The position numbers were made by a program, and so were the translations under genes. From positions 930,001 to 994,000 of the forward strand of contig VTFK01000117.1 in the NCBI GenBank assembly GCA_009617715.1: 64,000 nucleotides of DNA. The letters are read 5' to 3'. Every line of letters begins with the position of its first letter. Positions within the stretch are counted from its first letter, which is position 1. This DNA is from Plectrocnemia conspersa (taxonomy: Eukaryota; Arthropoda; Insecta; Trichoptera; Polycentropodidae). Shown piece by piece: positions 1 to 10,087 of this stretch. The notes beneath the pieces were generated by a model that was not told the origin of the DNA, ran no database searches, and saw only the letters and a list, made by a program, of their open reading frames with translations.

Positions 1-829
1 CATGTAATATTCAAAGAATATATATAATTCTTGATTAAGCTATTAATCGTATAATCATTGATTCAAGTTACGATAGAAATTTTAACGATACTGATCGAAC
101 AATGACGTCATTCGCCAATCGTATTATGCCCATGCCCCTCAATAGCGTATATATACAACATCCACAATCTTGTCTATCATAATAGATTCCTTTGACCCTT
201 CATGAGATGCCTTACCCAAGTGATATCGCTCGAAACCTTTAATGGAAATTATACCCTGATGAGGGTGAAAGCCTTAGGTAAGGGCACAACTTTTAGTTAC
301 AAAAATTACACGTTCGATCGCCTCAGATATGAGCATTAGACAAACATGTATTATACATATGAAATTATTTAGTGAAAATATGTATTTTTATATCATACTT
401 TTAGTATATTCAGTACAGTAAGTTACATTTGCATATAAAGGGGTTTGTCGAGTCAGATTTTGCAATTTTTAGCTTATCGAACTTTCATGATGCGCGTACG
501 TTATTTATACAACATTTTTTATTATGTATATGTATGTAGTATATGTATTGATACAAAATAATGATAATCTTATATAAGTATAGTATTCTATCAAATTTAT
601 ATTTTACTTTGCTTCATTTTTCAAGACAACAAACAATTGGTTTTATTCAATCTGATTTATTATTTTTTTCTATTATCGAAACCGAGTCGATCCTTTGATA
701 ATTTTGTTTGATTTTTTTTATAAAATTTTCTTGTTGTTACATAAAAATATTTTAAAAGTACAAGTCGAATACGCTTTGTTAGTACATATTTGGTTAAGTC
801 GAAGGTATCCATCCTAATTTGTCTTGGAG
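1..829. other. AT-rich non-coding stretch
   Basis: No open frame of note. The only structure seen is a short inverted repeat, GCCTTACC near 209-216 facing GGTAAGGGC near 277-285, with one bulged base. The sequence is otherwise AT-rich with runs of T and A. Confidence 0.6.
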
Positions 830-1029
830 GTGATGCTCAATAAGAAGCAAAATTATAGTCCGTATTTGAAGCTAAATAGTGTCCCGAGTCATGTGGGTCC
901 GCCATATCCCCATTACGCACGTTGGTAGAGATCAGAAGATCAAAAGCGTACCGCTTCATACGGGACTTTAGACGCGCGTGTTCCGTGTCTCTTGAGTTAT
1001 GTCGCTACATATTATTATATTAATCACTA
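830..1029. other. GC-richer islet, unassigned
   Basis: Composition rises clearly above the surrounding AT-rich DNA, with several CpGs such as GACGCGCGTG near 970. No open frame, terminal repeat or tRNA-like box was recognised. It directly abuts the 3' side of the antisense LINE fragment, so it may be older flanking DNA or part of another repeat. Confidence 0.3.
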
Positions 1030-2030
1030 TATTATAAGCTTACTTACGAGCGTCATTCACCGATGCAATACTTTAATGTAATTTACACTTTTATACGTTT
1101 TAAATTATATAATAAATATATAATATAAATGACAATGGTCTTATTTCATACCCTGTGGTACACCGTGAGATATTAATTTCTCTTTGGAGTATACATAATT
1201 TATTTTACCTTTTTATTTTCTTTTATTTAAATAATTATTAAACCATCTTAAAACTATTTCATTTAAACCGATATGCTCAAATTTCTTCAACACTATTATT
1301 CTGTCTATTGTTTCGAAAGCTCTCTTGAAATCCAAGAAAAGTGCTCCAAAGATTTTGTTTGTATCAACAACCATTCATTTATCACTACTTGTAATGCAGT
1401 CAGAGTGAAATGTTTTTCTCTGAATCTCGATTGTTGTTCACTTATGAAGTTTTGAGAAATAATAAAATGCTTTAAATGTTTGCTTACTACTTCTTCCATC
1501 ACTTTTTCTATAGAATGCAACATGTTGATTGGTCTCATTTCCTCAACCTTTTTACTATTTATTATTTTAGGTTTAGGTACACTAGTAGAAATCTTCAAAT
1601 TTTCAGGCATTTCTCTTTCGGAGAGTGCTTTATTTATTAAGTAATTTAATTTAGTTCCTATTATTTTTCAAGTTTCTTTAATTACATTTATATCTAATTC
1701 ATCAGTACTGCTTTATTTTTTTAATTAATATATTATGTTATGAATTACTTCTAATGATACTAATTTAAATTTACTAAATTTTACATTCAATGCTTCATTA
1801 TTATATTGTACTAAATATTAAACATAGGTATTGAATTCACAATTTTTTATATACTCTCAATATATATTCCCATAAATTTCCATATTTATTATGTCGTTTT
1901 TCTGAATTGGATTAATTAATTGTTTTATTGTTTTCCACACCTTATTTGGATAATTTTTTATTTCATCTATCGACTTTTCATACAATTTTTTTTAGCTATT
2001 CTTAATTTGATTTAGCGTATAGTAAGTTAA
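1030..2030 (-). pseudogene. Decayed LINE reverse transcriptase copy
   Basis: The minus strand encodes a broken RT closely related to the better copy at 53.7-55.5 kb. Read from high to low coordinate, it begins with the pre-RT region (KVWKTIKQLIN, near 1940). It continues through MPENLKIST at the left end of an open frame (1305-1610) and EEMRPINMLHSIEK, then LDFKRAFETIDR spelled by the bases near 1310-1340. It ends past the finger motif HGVPQG (about 1150-1170). Further left only short matches to the FADD-downstream part remain (near 1050-1070). Frameshifts and stops are frequent, so it is not functional. The family is a non-LTR (jockey/I-like) retrotransposon; clade assignment is from motif memory only. 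It lies just outside the TTAA-flanked element that starts at 2135. Confidence 0.85.
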
Positions 2031-2206
2031 AAAGTGCGCCGTGTCTCGATGTAAATCCAGAGTTGATCATATTGAATAACAAACGTAATATTTCCCATTT
2101 ACCGTTGCGATCACGTCAGTAAATATATCGGTCGTTAACATTTGCGCGGTATCGCCGTACATGTACGGCGGTCAATCTTTTACTGTTTCTAGGTACCCCA
2201 AATAGT

Positions 2207-2225
2207 TATATATATATATAAATAT

Positions 2226-2280
<55 letters not shown>
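2207..2280. repeat. (TA)n microsatellite
   Basis: A nearly pure TA run with a few AA interruptions. It starts right at the inner edge of the left inverted end of the TTAA-flanked element. Confidence 0.95.
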
Positions 2281-2282
<2 letters not shown>

Positions 2283-2689
2283 GAAGAAATAATAAATTAA
2301 ACACATTATATTTATATAATATTTTTATTATTTATTTCAACTGAATTGTAAAGAAAATAATAGCGATAAATTAAAGAGTACGAAATAAATTAACATTACA
2401 AAAATATTTTATATTAATATTATAATGAAATTTTAAGAGCCTCTGAATCGATATAAAAAAATCCACAAATGCAGAATAATATACAAAAAATATGTAAACT
2501 AAATTAACATAATTTAATAATATAATAAATCAAAACAATAAAACGTTGAGACTTACAGTTTTTTTCTACAATGCATTATATAATAATTATAAATAATTAA
2601 CAAAATAAATTATTATGGAAAAATACTTAAATTAACTCACTTCCATGTGTATATTAACAAATTAACTTACTACTCAAAGAATATGGAAA

Positions 2690-3150
2690 AGTCTTGAATG
2701 ACTAGAACAACATCATAAAGAAATTGGTGACGAACACCTCATAACTGGTGATGAATCGTAGATTATGATACCAAAACAAAGGTGCAATAGTCGCAACAAG
2801 CGTAACATAAAAAGCAAAATTTTTGCTACACCTCGTACGAGCAAAATATTTTCATAAAAATATAGTTAATGTTGCGGGCAGGAGGAAAAATACTGTCAAC
2901 GTCAAAGAATTAATGTTCAAAACAGTGTGTTTCAATAAAATGATTACTGCGGTAATAAAAAAACGGATCTTTTCAATCTAAAAATTACCACAATATATAG
3001 TTTGTCTACAAGGGACACATGTCATATCAAAAGACTGGGATAAACATTAGTTGTGTTATTCAGAGAGATAAACCTTTTATCGTAGAAAATATATTTTATT
3101 TATTTCAAAATAATAATGGCTTAATATTATTGTTGAATCATCCTGTACAA
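2690..3150 (+). pseudogene. Possible mariner-type transposase scrap
   Basis: Near 2740-2775 the plus strand spells HLITGDES followed by a stop where a W is usual. A frame-shifted YDTKTK follows, resembling the conserved TGDESWI-YDPETK block around the first catalytic Asp of mariner transposases. The following bases keep a few plausible residues, but I find no second or third catalytic motif. The segment ends near a sequence reading AATCATCCTGTAC (3134-3147), which could be an element end, but no matching partner was found. Assignment is tentative. Confidence 0.3.
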
Positions 3151-3159
3151 TCCACATGA

Positions 3160-3600
3160 GATGAAATTAACACTAAGCATTAGCAATGTTTCTCAAAAGT
3201 TTTCGGTCGAAAAGGATTTACTCAACGGGCGTAGTAAATGTATATATGTATGTTATATACAAGGGTTTTACCGGTTCGATCAATTGGTACGTAGTAACGT
3301 GCGCTACGACCCGTTCCCTCGTCACGTTTTCGGCTACGATGCTACGGCGTAGCGTAAATGTATATAAATTTACACGGCCCACATGGCGTCAGAGAAAAAT
3401 CGAAGCTGCCTATTCGGAGTACATTGGTGTTCATTTCGATGTCGGAAGTATCGTTCGCATCTTGGCGGCTGCCTGCCTTTTGTGCTTCAGCTGAATAATG
3501 TATGTGTACGTAGAATTCATGTAGGAATATGTTTTCATGACATAGAATCCCTAACCTGTGGCAATATGAAATATGTTATTAAAGGTTTGCCATTTTAAAG
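3160..3600. other. GC-richer block inside the TTAA element, unassigned
   Basis: Short overlapping open frames exist on the plus strand (3161-3352, 3186-3494, 3383-3598), but none resembles a known domain and they compete with one another. A TATATAAA-like string occurs near 3360. It could be promoter or UTR sequence of an inserted element; I cannot decide. Confidence 0.25.
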
Positions 3601-3689
3601 AGGATTTATATCTGAATGAAATTTATAAACATATTCTTATAATGCAAGGGATATTTTAATATTGTAAAAAACGATATATAAAACATATA

Positions 3690-4150
3690 TTGGTTATTGG
3701 CCAAGGATACGAACAAAATCATTGGAGTAGTTTTCTTAGATTGCAAGAGAGCTTCCGAAACATGTATTAAAAATTATGCTTATTCCAAAGAGAAAATAAT
3801 ATCTCACAGTGTACCAAATTAGGACCATCGTTGTTTATAGCATATATTATTTATAAAATTATTAATATTGAAACATGTAAAATAAATCTATTAGCAGACG
3901 ACACTTTAAATTTATTGCATAGGTGATAATGTTAAAGAAGTTGTAGATAACTTAAATAAAGAATTAAGTATAATATAAAGATGGTTAAAAAATAATGCAC
4001 TTTAAACTAAATGTATGTTTATTAATTATAAATATATTTTCGATAATAAAAAAAAAATAGTTATAGATAAATATTATCGAAATTGTTAATAATACGTAAT
4101 ATTTTGTCGTAATTATAGATGAAAAAATATTTTTTAAGGAACATTGTAAG
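3690..4150 (+). pseudogene. Decayed LINE RT copy nested in the TTAA element
   Basis: The plus strand matches the LINE at 54195-54780 nearly base for base in places. It starts at the WLLAKDTNKIIG region (about 3695), then a VVFLDCKRASE variant of the VFLDFKRAFE motif. A deletion of more than 100 bp follows, then the S-VP segment (3800-3830), a decayed ADDT motif (GCAGACGACACT, 3894-3905), and a degenerate part ending near 4150 at the KEHC-like stretch. Stops and indels occur throughout. Because it lies inside 2135-4615, it is either a later insertion or was picked up by that element. Confidence 0.8.
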
Positions 4151-4615
4151 TTGTTAATTTTTTAGTATACAGCTGGGGTGATTTAATTTTATGTATATTT
4201 CCATAATTATAATAATTTTTATTGATTTGATTTATTTTATTACTTTTTAGTATAGTAGGTTTTAATACTTTATTTTAACAATTAAATTTTGATAGTCTAT
4301 TTTACATATTAATTATATATTATTCGGTTTTTCTGGATTTTTTATATCAATAAAGAGGCTCTAAATCTTTTTTATAAAATTAATATTTAATATTTTCGGT
4401 TCTGTTAATTTATTTCGTACTCAATTTAATGATATTATTTTGTATAAAAATCATATACAAAAAATATTATATTAATATAATATGTTTTTTATTTATTCAG
4501 TTATATATGTAAATATATAACAATTAAATTATATGTAAATATGTAACAATCTGGGGTACCTCAAAACGGTAAAAGATGGACCGCCGTATATATACGGCGA
4601 TACTCAAAAGGTTAA

Positions 4616-5418
4616 TAAATAAGCATACTTTTAATTTTAATTAAAAAATTGCTAAGTGACATATAGATATAGATACACTTTGATAATATTCAAAAAACAA
4701 TCATGGTATATATTATAATTTAAACCACACGCTTATTTGCACATTTCCTTTAACCTTAAAATTATAAATTTAACCCATATCAAACAGGGTTGAATATTGT
4801 TTTAAAAGAACTTATTATATTTGTTTTTTATACATTTATTAACTCTGTTAAATGACCTTTATAGTTAGCTTTCACCAATTGTGAATTATAATCGTCAAAT
4901 TTACACGCCAGTTAGGGATACGCATTATTTTTATTAATAAATTTGCTAAATATACATGAGCAAAATCCACACAAAATGGAAGGCTTGGAAATTTTAGCTC
5001 TATTAGTAATATATTTTTTTATATTGCTAATGATAATTATTGTTTTATTATCTTATTACTTTAATATGATTTTTTATGTAGTATATAATTTGAAAGAAAT
5101 CAATTATTACAGTGTGACGATTTGATATTATTTTTGCTATGTTTTAGTCAAACAATAATATTTTAATGTCTATTTAATATCTATAGATTACTATAGAGCC
5201 ATGTCTTGAGCAACACCAAGGGTTTATTTAAAAACAAATTATGTCGCACGAAACTTATGTCTATCCATTTTGAACATTTAAATTGATAACTATGGTGTCA
5301 TACATTTAATAATTGTAAATATACATAGTTTAATATATTTATTTTAAAGAATATTTAAAAGAGGGACAGCAAGATGTCAAAATAATATAAAACGTTGAAA
5401 TATGGCGGTCACTGTTGG
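4616..5418. other. AT-rich stretch without recognisable features
   Basis: Only short AT-rich frames (for example 4943-5125, rich in I, L and Y) that look like chance open frames. No repeat or signal identified. Confidence 0.6.
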
Positions 5419-5785
5419 TCATTTAAAAATATGTAAAATTAATTTTATATCAACTTTAATTTTTGTTGATGCATTAAATATAGACCAGCTTAATATGTCA
5501 AACAACCAAAATACACAAACTGTAAAGTAGTTGTCGGTCACTCGGAAACTTGAAAACTTGTGATTGCCGTCGACCCCGGATATTGGAAAAGGGAGTGAAG
5601 AACCTATACTATATAATGTATATAATAATAGTACAGCAATATATTGTACGTCTAAATAATTTCTTAGGAACCGTTTACATAACTCAACCTCGCCATTGGG
5701 ATCACTCATCCGATTAATCCCGATCGCAAGATTACAGGCCCAACTTCGTAGTCTTCCATTTGCTATACTAATACACAGTTTCTCA
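5419..5785 (-). CDS. Exon-like open frame, unknown product
   Basis: A minus-strand frame stays open from a stop near 5800 down to 5419. The higher-coordinate half looks coding by composition, with varied charged residues (for example ANGRLRSWACNLAIG and MSDPNGEVELCKRF). The lower half turns AT-rich and hydrophobic and may be intron. A plausible acceptor, TTTGTCAG, lies at about 5785-5792 on the minus strand, and a GTACAA donor candidate follows the LRNYLD codons near 5650. An ATG falls at 5707-5709. If spliced this way the exon would be about 45-50 codons. I do not recognise the protein. It could equally be a chance frame. Confidence 0.25.
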
Positions 5786-5799
5786 AACTTTTTCTGACA

Positions 5800-7131
5800 A
5801 AGTTTTTATGTAATATATTTACAAGTTGACTTTTAATTGTAATAGGGGTGGACTGTTAGTATTTAAAAGCATATGTGATTTATTTTTACAATATTGTTAT
5901 ACAGAGCATGGTTTGCATAACGATGCATTACAATTATAATACAATAAACTATATTTTCTGTTATACCAATTTAAAGTAATTCAAGCTGAACAAAGTTTAG
6001 CATGCAAATAAACATAGGCGTATGTCAAAATTATTAAAAACACAGTTTGAAAATGTATTATGTCGAAAACCTTCATCGTTTATGAATGAAATACTCAATT
6101 GAATCACATGTTTTGAAATAAGTGCTTTGTCTTTAGATACAATTCCTAATTATATAACACAATAACATTAAAGAGACGTGTGCATTCAGCTTAGCACATT
6201 GCCTGTCATTCACATGCTAATGCTGTCAACAATATTTATACTCCATCTATAGATTTTTAGAATATTGATTAAACACTTCTGAATTAATTAATTTCAACTA
6301 CTTACAATCTAAATGCAAATGGTGTACTTTTAGCAAAATTAAACATTGCATGTAGTTGCTCGAGTTACGAGGGTGTATGTAATTATATACCTATCAGTTA
6401 ATGCACATCAAACATCTATTGCACGGATTATATCTGAGGAACAATAGAAAGGAAGCTGTGTTGCATATTATATTGTGCTATGCATTATCCTATAGTTAAG
6501 TAAATCACGGAAATTGTATTGATCTATTTTAGAATGAACCTGATAAAATAGATTAAAGTTCAATATATGTATTAATTTAAGATGTGGTATAAGCTATCAG
6601 TTTATTTATTTATTTATTCAAAATACACGCGCAGAGCATATTAGATATTTTAAAACAATACATACATAAAAAGTGCTACAACGATTAATAGTCATATTGA
6701 ATTACCATTTTACTAGTGTGTTTCAAAGTCACTTTATTTTGGTTTCATCGCTTTTAAGCGTTTACCCAAATAACGGAAAACCAGTCGAGTTAAACTAGTC
6801 AAAACTTATCAACGTCACAGCCCTTAATATACAGCGCTGACGTAAACATAATTAAATCCTGTTAGCTATGAAATTGATACGAGAACGAGTCAAAGTTTAT
6901 TATTCCAGCTGGTGTATGACAGTTTACATGTGTGTTAACCGACACATAAACGAATACGCAGTGGCGGCTCAAGAGATGCACAACTGCAGCACATTCAGAT
7001 GCTATTTTAAAATTATATTTACCATCAATTGGCTGTTTTAAATTGTAGTAAAGATCAGGTAGAACTTTTAGATTATTGGCTTAGTTGAACAAAGTCAGAG
7101 AAAAGCAAGTTTTATCTCTTTCTTCATATGG
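5800..7131. other. AT-rich stretch with a short (TTTA)n run
   Basis: The only repeat seen is TTTATTTATTTATTTATT at about 6601-6618. No coding or structural RNA signal recognised. Confidence 0.55.
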
Positions 7132-7900
7132 TCATTTTGGCCGATTCGGCGGAGCTCCGCTTGGTACAAGTTTAGCTTTGTCGGAAACGCAGTGGTAGTT
7201 TTTGATAAAATTATTCAAAACATACATATTCTGTGTTATAAACCCTTCAAAATTAGATAAAATCCAATGTTTCCTACAGTCATTATTGATTCGGGGTGGA
7301 ACCAGATTCAAACAAAACTTATTAAAGTCATTGTCGTGCATGTGTTTTTTGGATATATACGCAGCATTTCTTCATATTACGTGTGTTATGTCCCGGTTTT
7401 AAAACAATTACTTTTGAAACTGTCTTCTTAAAAGACTGATGGCGGAGTGGTGTGACACGAAAAATCTATTTGCTACATATATCGATATATGTACAATGCA
7501 AGTGTCAGTATCGGGTGGCTGTGTCAAATGAAAAAGTCTGATTTTTTGCCAGTTAATTCGAATTGATGATTTGTGAAAAATAAGTCTGGCATAATGTGAG
7601 ATTCTGTGACATATGGAAAGCACAATAAACTGTGACATTTATGGAAGCGGCAGAAATGACTGACGATCGATTGGTGGCGTGACCAAGTGTCACATCCTTT
7701 ATGCTGGTCCTTCGATTAAGCTTGGACGAATGGGAGAAAAGTTTAATTTAGAACCAATCGCATTATTGTCTAGCTCCGTCTTCCATCCATCAAGTTTCAA
7801 CGTTAAGCGACGGTCCAAATTTAAATTTTTTATTTTCAATTTTGTTTCTAGACCTGTCGGTTTTATGATTTCTTGCCTTTTTATGTTGTGTTAATTCGTA
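7132..7900. other. Mixed-composition block with small unassigned frames
   Basis: Small frames occur on the minus strand (7132-7341, with an ATG at 7339-7341, and 7408-7638) and on the plus strand (7679-7894). Base composition is less AT-rich than the flanks. None of the peptides resembles a family I know, and no consistent exon borders were found. It may be a decayed gene or element. Confidence 0.25.
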
Positions 7901-8477
7901 AAATTTATGACTTATATAATATTTCGCTAATCTTAGGTGTTCCGAAATAGTAATTTCTCTAATATTTTTCGAGTCAAACTTGCAGCTTTTTTTTTTATAA
8001 AATCCTTTTAGTAAGTCTTTCGCGACTAAATTGAACACATCCTAAATAATATTTTCAATATAATTTCTCAGCATAATTATGTCAGTGATATATATTTTTA
8101 AATTTAAGATTTAAATTCGGTCGTGAGTAGTTGATTCAATATTGGATAGTCACTCTGGCGATTGATAAGCTAAGGGTAGAATAACAATAGTATTATACGT
8201 ATCCTTTTCAACCGAGGAATAGTTTTTTGGCAGTATGTTGTTAGGTGGTTTGTTCATTATTTCCAATTATTAATTAAATTTTTTGGTCACTTGATCTCTT
8301 TTCATTGTTGTGAAAAATTGTATGTATTATTTTTTTTTTTCAAATGATCGTTAGAATGAACTTTAAATTATAACAAAATATGCCAGTGGTTGAATTTTTA
8401 TTTATATATTAATTTGGAAAATGAGATAAAAAATGCGGTGATTTCACAGCTTATGTGTATATTGTATTTTATATGTT
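7901..8477. other. AT-rich stretch without recognisable features
   Basis: No open frame of note apart from the lower-coordinate flank of a short minus-strand frame ending at 8038. Homopolymer runs of T are frequent. Confidence 0.55.
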
Positions 8478-9060
8478 GGGACACCCTGACGTCCTGAATC
8501 TGTCAGAATTTAAAAAGCCTAAATTTAAATATATTAAAAAACACGCGAAACCCATTTTGTTTTTTGGCACGAGCCGCCATTGAGTTCGCACACGCACACT
8601 TTAACGCTCCACATCTGAGGCTTGTTCTTAGATCCTCTTTGACGCTTTCGGAGGCTTCAAATTAGTTCCTAAGAGCGAGCGCTGACCCTGCGGGCCTCGG
8701 CACTTTAGAACGATAAACAACAGTTCGACATTAATTTTCGTCAAGTTTAACAAACGCGAGTGCCGATGAAAGCGCAGATAGCGACCTTGCGGGTGGCCCT
8801 TTTTAAGGGGGTTGAGAATTTTTAGGGGGCGTCGTTAAACGACGTCGCCCGTTAAAATTTAACGCTAACGTTAATTTCGTTGTGTGGATATTGCTTAGGC
8901 TCAAAAGGATTTTTTTCGCGGCCGCAGGTGTCTGCGACATTAAAAGCTTATCACTATTGAAAATTGTAGCCAAATAACGTGGCTTTTGGTGAACACCCTC
9001 CAAAGGCTCTAAAGGATATTTTTGTTTGACGTTGTGTAACGTTATTATTTCATACTTATG
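8478..9060 (-). CDS. Open frame in a GC-richer block, unknown product
   Basis: The block from 8478 to about 9010 is visibly GC- and CpG-richer than its surroundings. On the minus strand one frame is open from about 9060 to 8803, around 85 codons. Its composition looks coding, with stretches such as GVHQKPRYLATIFNSDK and MSQTPAAAKKILLSLS, and ends in a K/P/Q-rich tail at a stop (8803). The only internal ATG is in the middle (MSQTP), so an upstream exon or a non-ATG-initiated remnant would be needed. I do not recognise the protein. Other frames downstream (8560-8800) hold no clear continuation. It could be a host exon or part of a mobile element ORF. Confidence 0.3.
8830..8864. repeat. Two adjacent 15-bp palindromes
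   Basis: CGTCGTT-A-AACGACG (8830-8844) is followed five bases later by CGTTAAA-A-TTTAACG (8850-8864). Both are perfect 7-bp-arm palindromes with a single central base. They lie inside the open frame above and in the CpG-rich block. Confidence 0.85.
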
Positions 9061-9650
9061 CTAAAATCTCTTATAATAAAATATCATTAGGGGAGCTTTT
9101 ATTTTCTGATTTTTACCCGCTGCTACCTCGCTTGGTGTAAAAGCTTTAAAATTATTTTTAATTAAATAAATATTTTTAACGAACCACGTAAGTAAGTCGT
9201 TTTCCTCTTTTTACAATCTTTTACATGTGGAGTATAATATGCTGTAACATATGTATATGTATTTGTCTCGTTTTCTCCGCTTAGTGGCAAAACATTGCTT
9301 TTTTGTATCGTTAGCAAATTCATACACGAAAAATATTTTTTTATTAAAAAAGAGACAATTCAGCTGCCATTGTAATATAATTGTGTTGTGATCAGTGAGC
9401 CTTTGTGTATTTTGTGAAATTTTTTACATATCTAAAACATTTTCGTCATATTATGCGAACTGGCAAAAAGCCGATTCTGAAGATATATGGGAGTTTTAGG
9501 GTTCCAGAAAGGAGGGATATGAGAAAATTAAATTATTATTTAAAGACCTGTATTTTTATATTGTACTGTTGGATTCATCAATGTTAGCACTCTACTATTC
9601 ATTCCGACTTGTTTGACTTGTGATAAAGCGTTTTAACCGCTTAAAAAAAA
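9061..9650. other. AT-rich stretch without recognisable features
   Basis: Nothing beyond short chance frames (for example 9405-9587) was seen. It ends in an A-run directly before the LTR candidate. Confidence 0.5.
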
Positions 9651-10087
9651 TGTTCTTTTGTTAAAATGGGACACCGTGGGAAACCTCTTAATGGATTAAG
9701 TCAAAAGGAACGCGTCGTAAATCAGAAAGTATTTAAATATCCGTCGCCTTAAGAAGAGATAATCCGTGCATTCGACTTTATCCTCAAAACGGCCCTTTGT
9801 AATATGTTTATCGGCTAACAATAATTTATTTTAAAAAATATTCGTAGCCTAAAAGAAACGGTCAACAAAATCAACCATGGATATAAATACTGAAATGCGG
9901 GTCACCAGGAATTAATTCCACTCATCTCTTAACTTCAGTCAGTACTACCTCTCAGGTACGCCATCTACACTTGAACATCCATATCAGAATGCAAGACTCA
10001 ACTTCTCCGCCGCTTCTCTCTTCTCCACTGGTCCTGCTCAACATCCAGCGTTCAGAATAAATACACTTTGAAGCCGCCTACAGCGCA
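9651..10087 (+). mobile_element. Probable solo LTR
   Basis: A 437-bp segment begins TGTTCTTTTG and ends ACAGCGCA, the TG...CA ends expected of an LTR. It is bordered on both sides by A-runs that could include the target duplication. Internal signals are ordered as in an LTR: TATAAATA at 9882-9889, an initiator-like TCAGTCAGTA at 9935-9944, and a poly(A) signal AATAAA at 10056-10061, about 26 bp before the end. No gag-pol sequence flanks it. Because the flanks are homopolymeric, the target duplication is not decisive. The alternative is an ordinary promoter with a non-coding exon (CAG followed by GTACGC near 9952-9960). Confidence 0.45.

Larger units (their letters stand above)
2135..4615. mobile_element. 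piggyBac-like element with TTAA-flanked inverted ends
   Basis: TTAA occurs at 2135-2138 and 4612-4615. Immediately inside, about 60 bp at each end are inverted copies of each other. Both ends carry TATCGCCGTA, a perfect 18-bp palindrome (2153-2170 and 4582-4599), then a shared tract reading ATCTTTTAC, and AGGTACCCCA (2191-2200, and its complement near 4552-4561). The right end reads TTAACCTTTTGAG, which resembles the TTAACCCTTTG-type ends of many piggyBac-like elements. About 2.48 kb long. I see no piggyBac transposase inside; the interior holds other repeat debris (a possible mariner scrap and a LINE fragment), so it is a non-autonomous or heavily invaded copy. Superfamily assignment rests on the TTAA sites and end sequence, not on a protein. 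Confidence 0.6.

Noticed and set aside
250..286. Hammerhead-ribozyme-like string CTGATGA followed by GAAA (256-270)
   Set aside because: Only four bases separate CTGATGA and GAAA, too few for stem II, and no cleavage-site strand with matching stems I and III could be placed.
3265..3285. GGTTCGATC resembling a tRNA B box (near 3271)
   Set aside because: No A box at the right distance upstream and no tRNA fold.
1030..4150. One large palindrome formed by the two opposite LINE fragments and the TTAA ends
   Set aside because: The order is not mirrored: the left LINE fragment lies outside the TTAA end, the right one inside it. Separate insertions explain it better.
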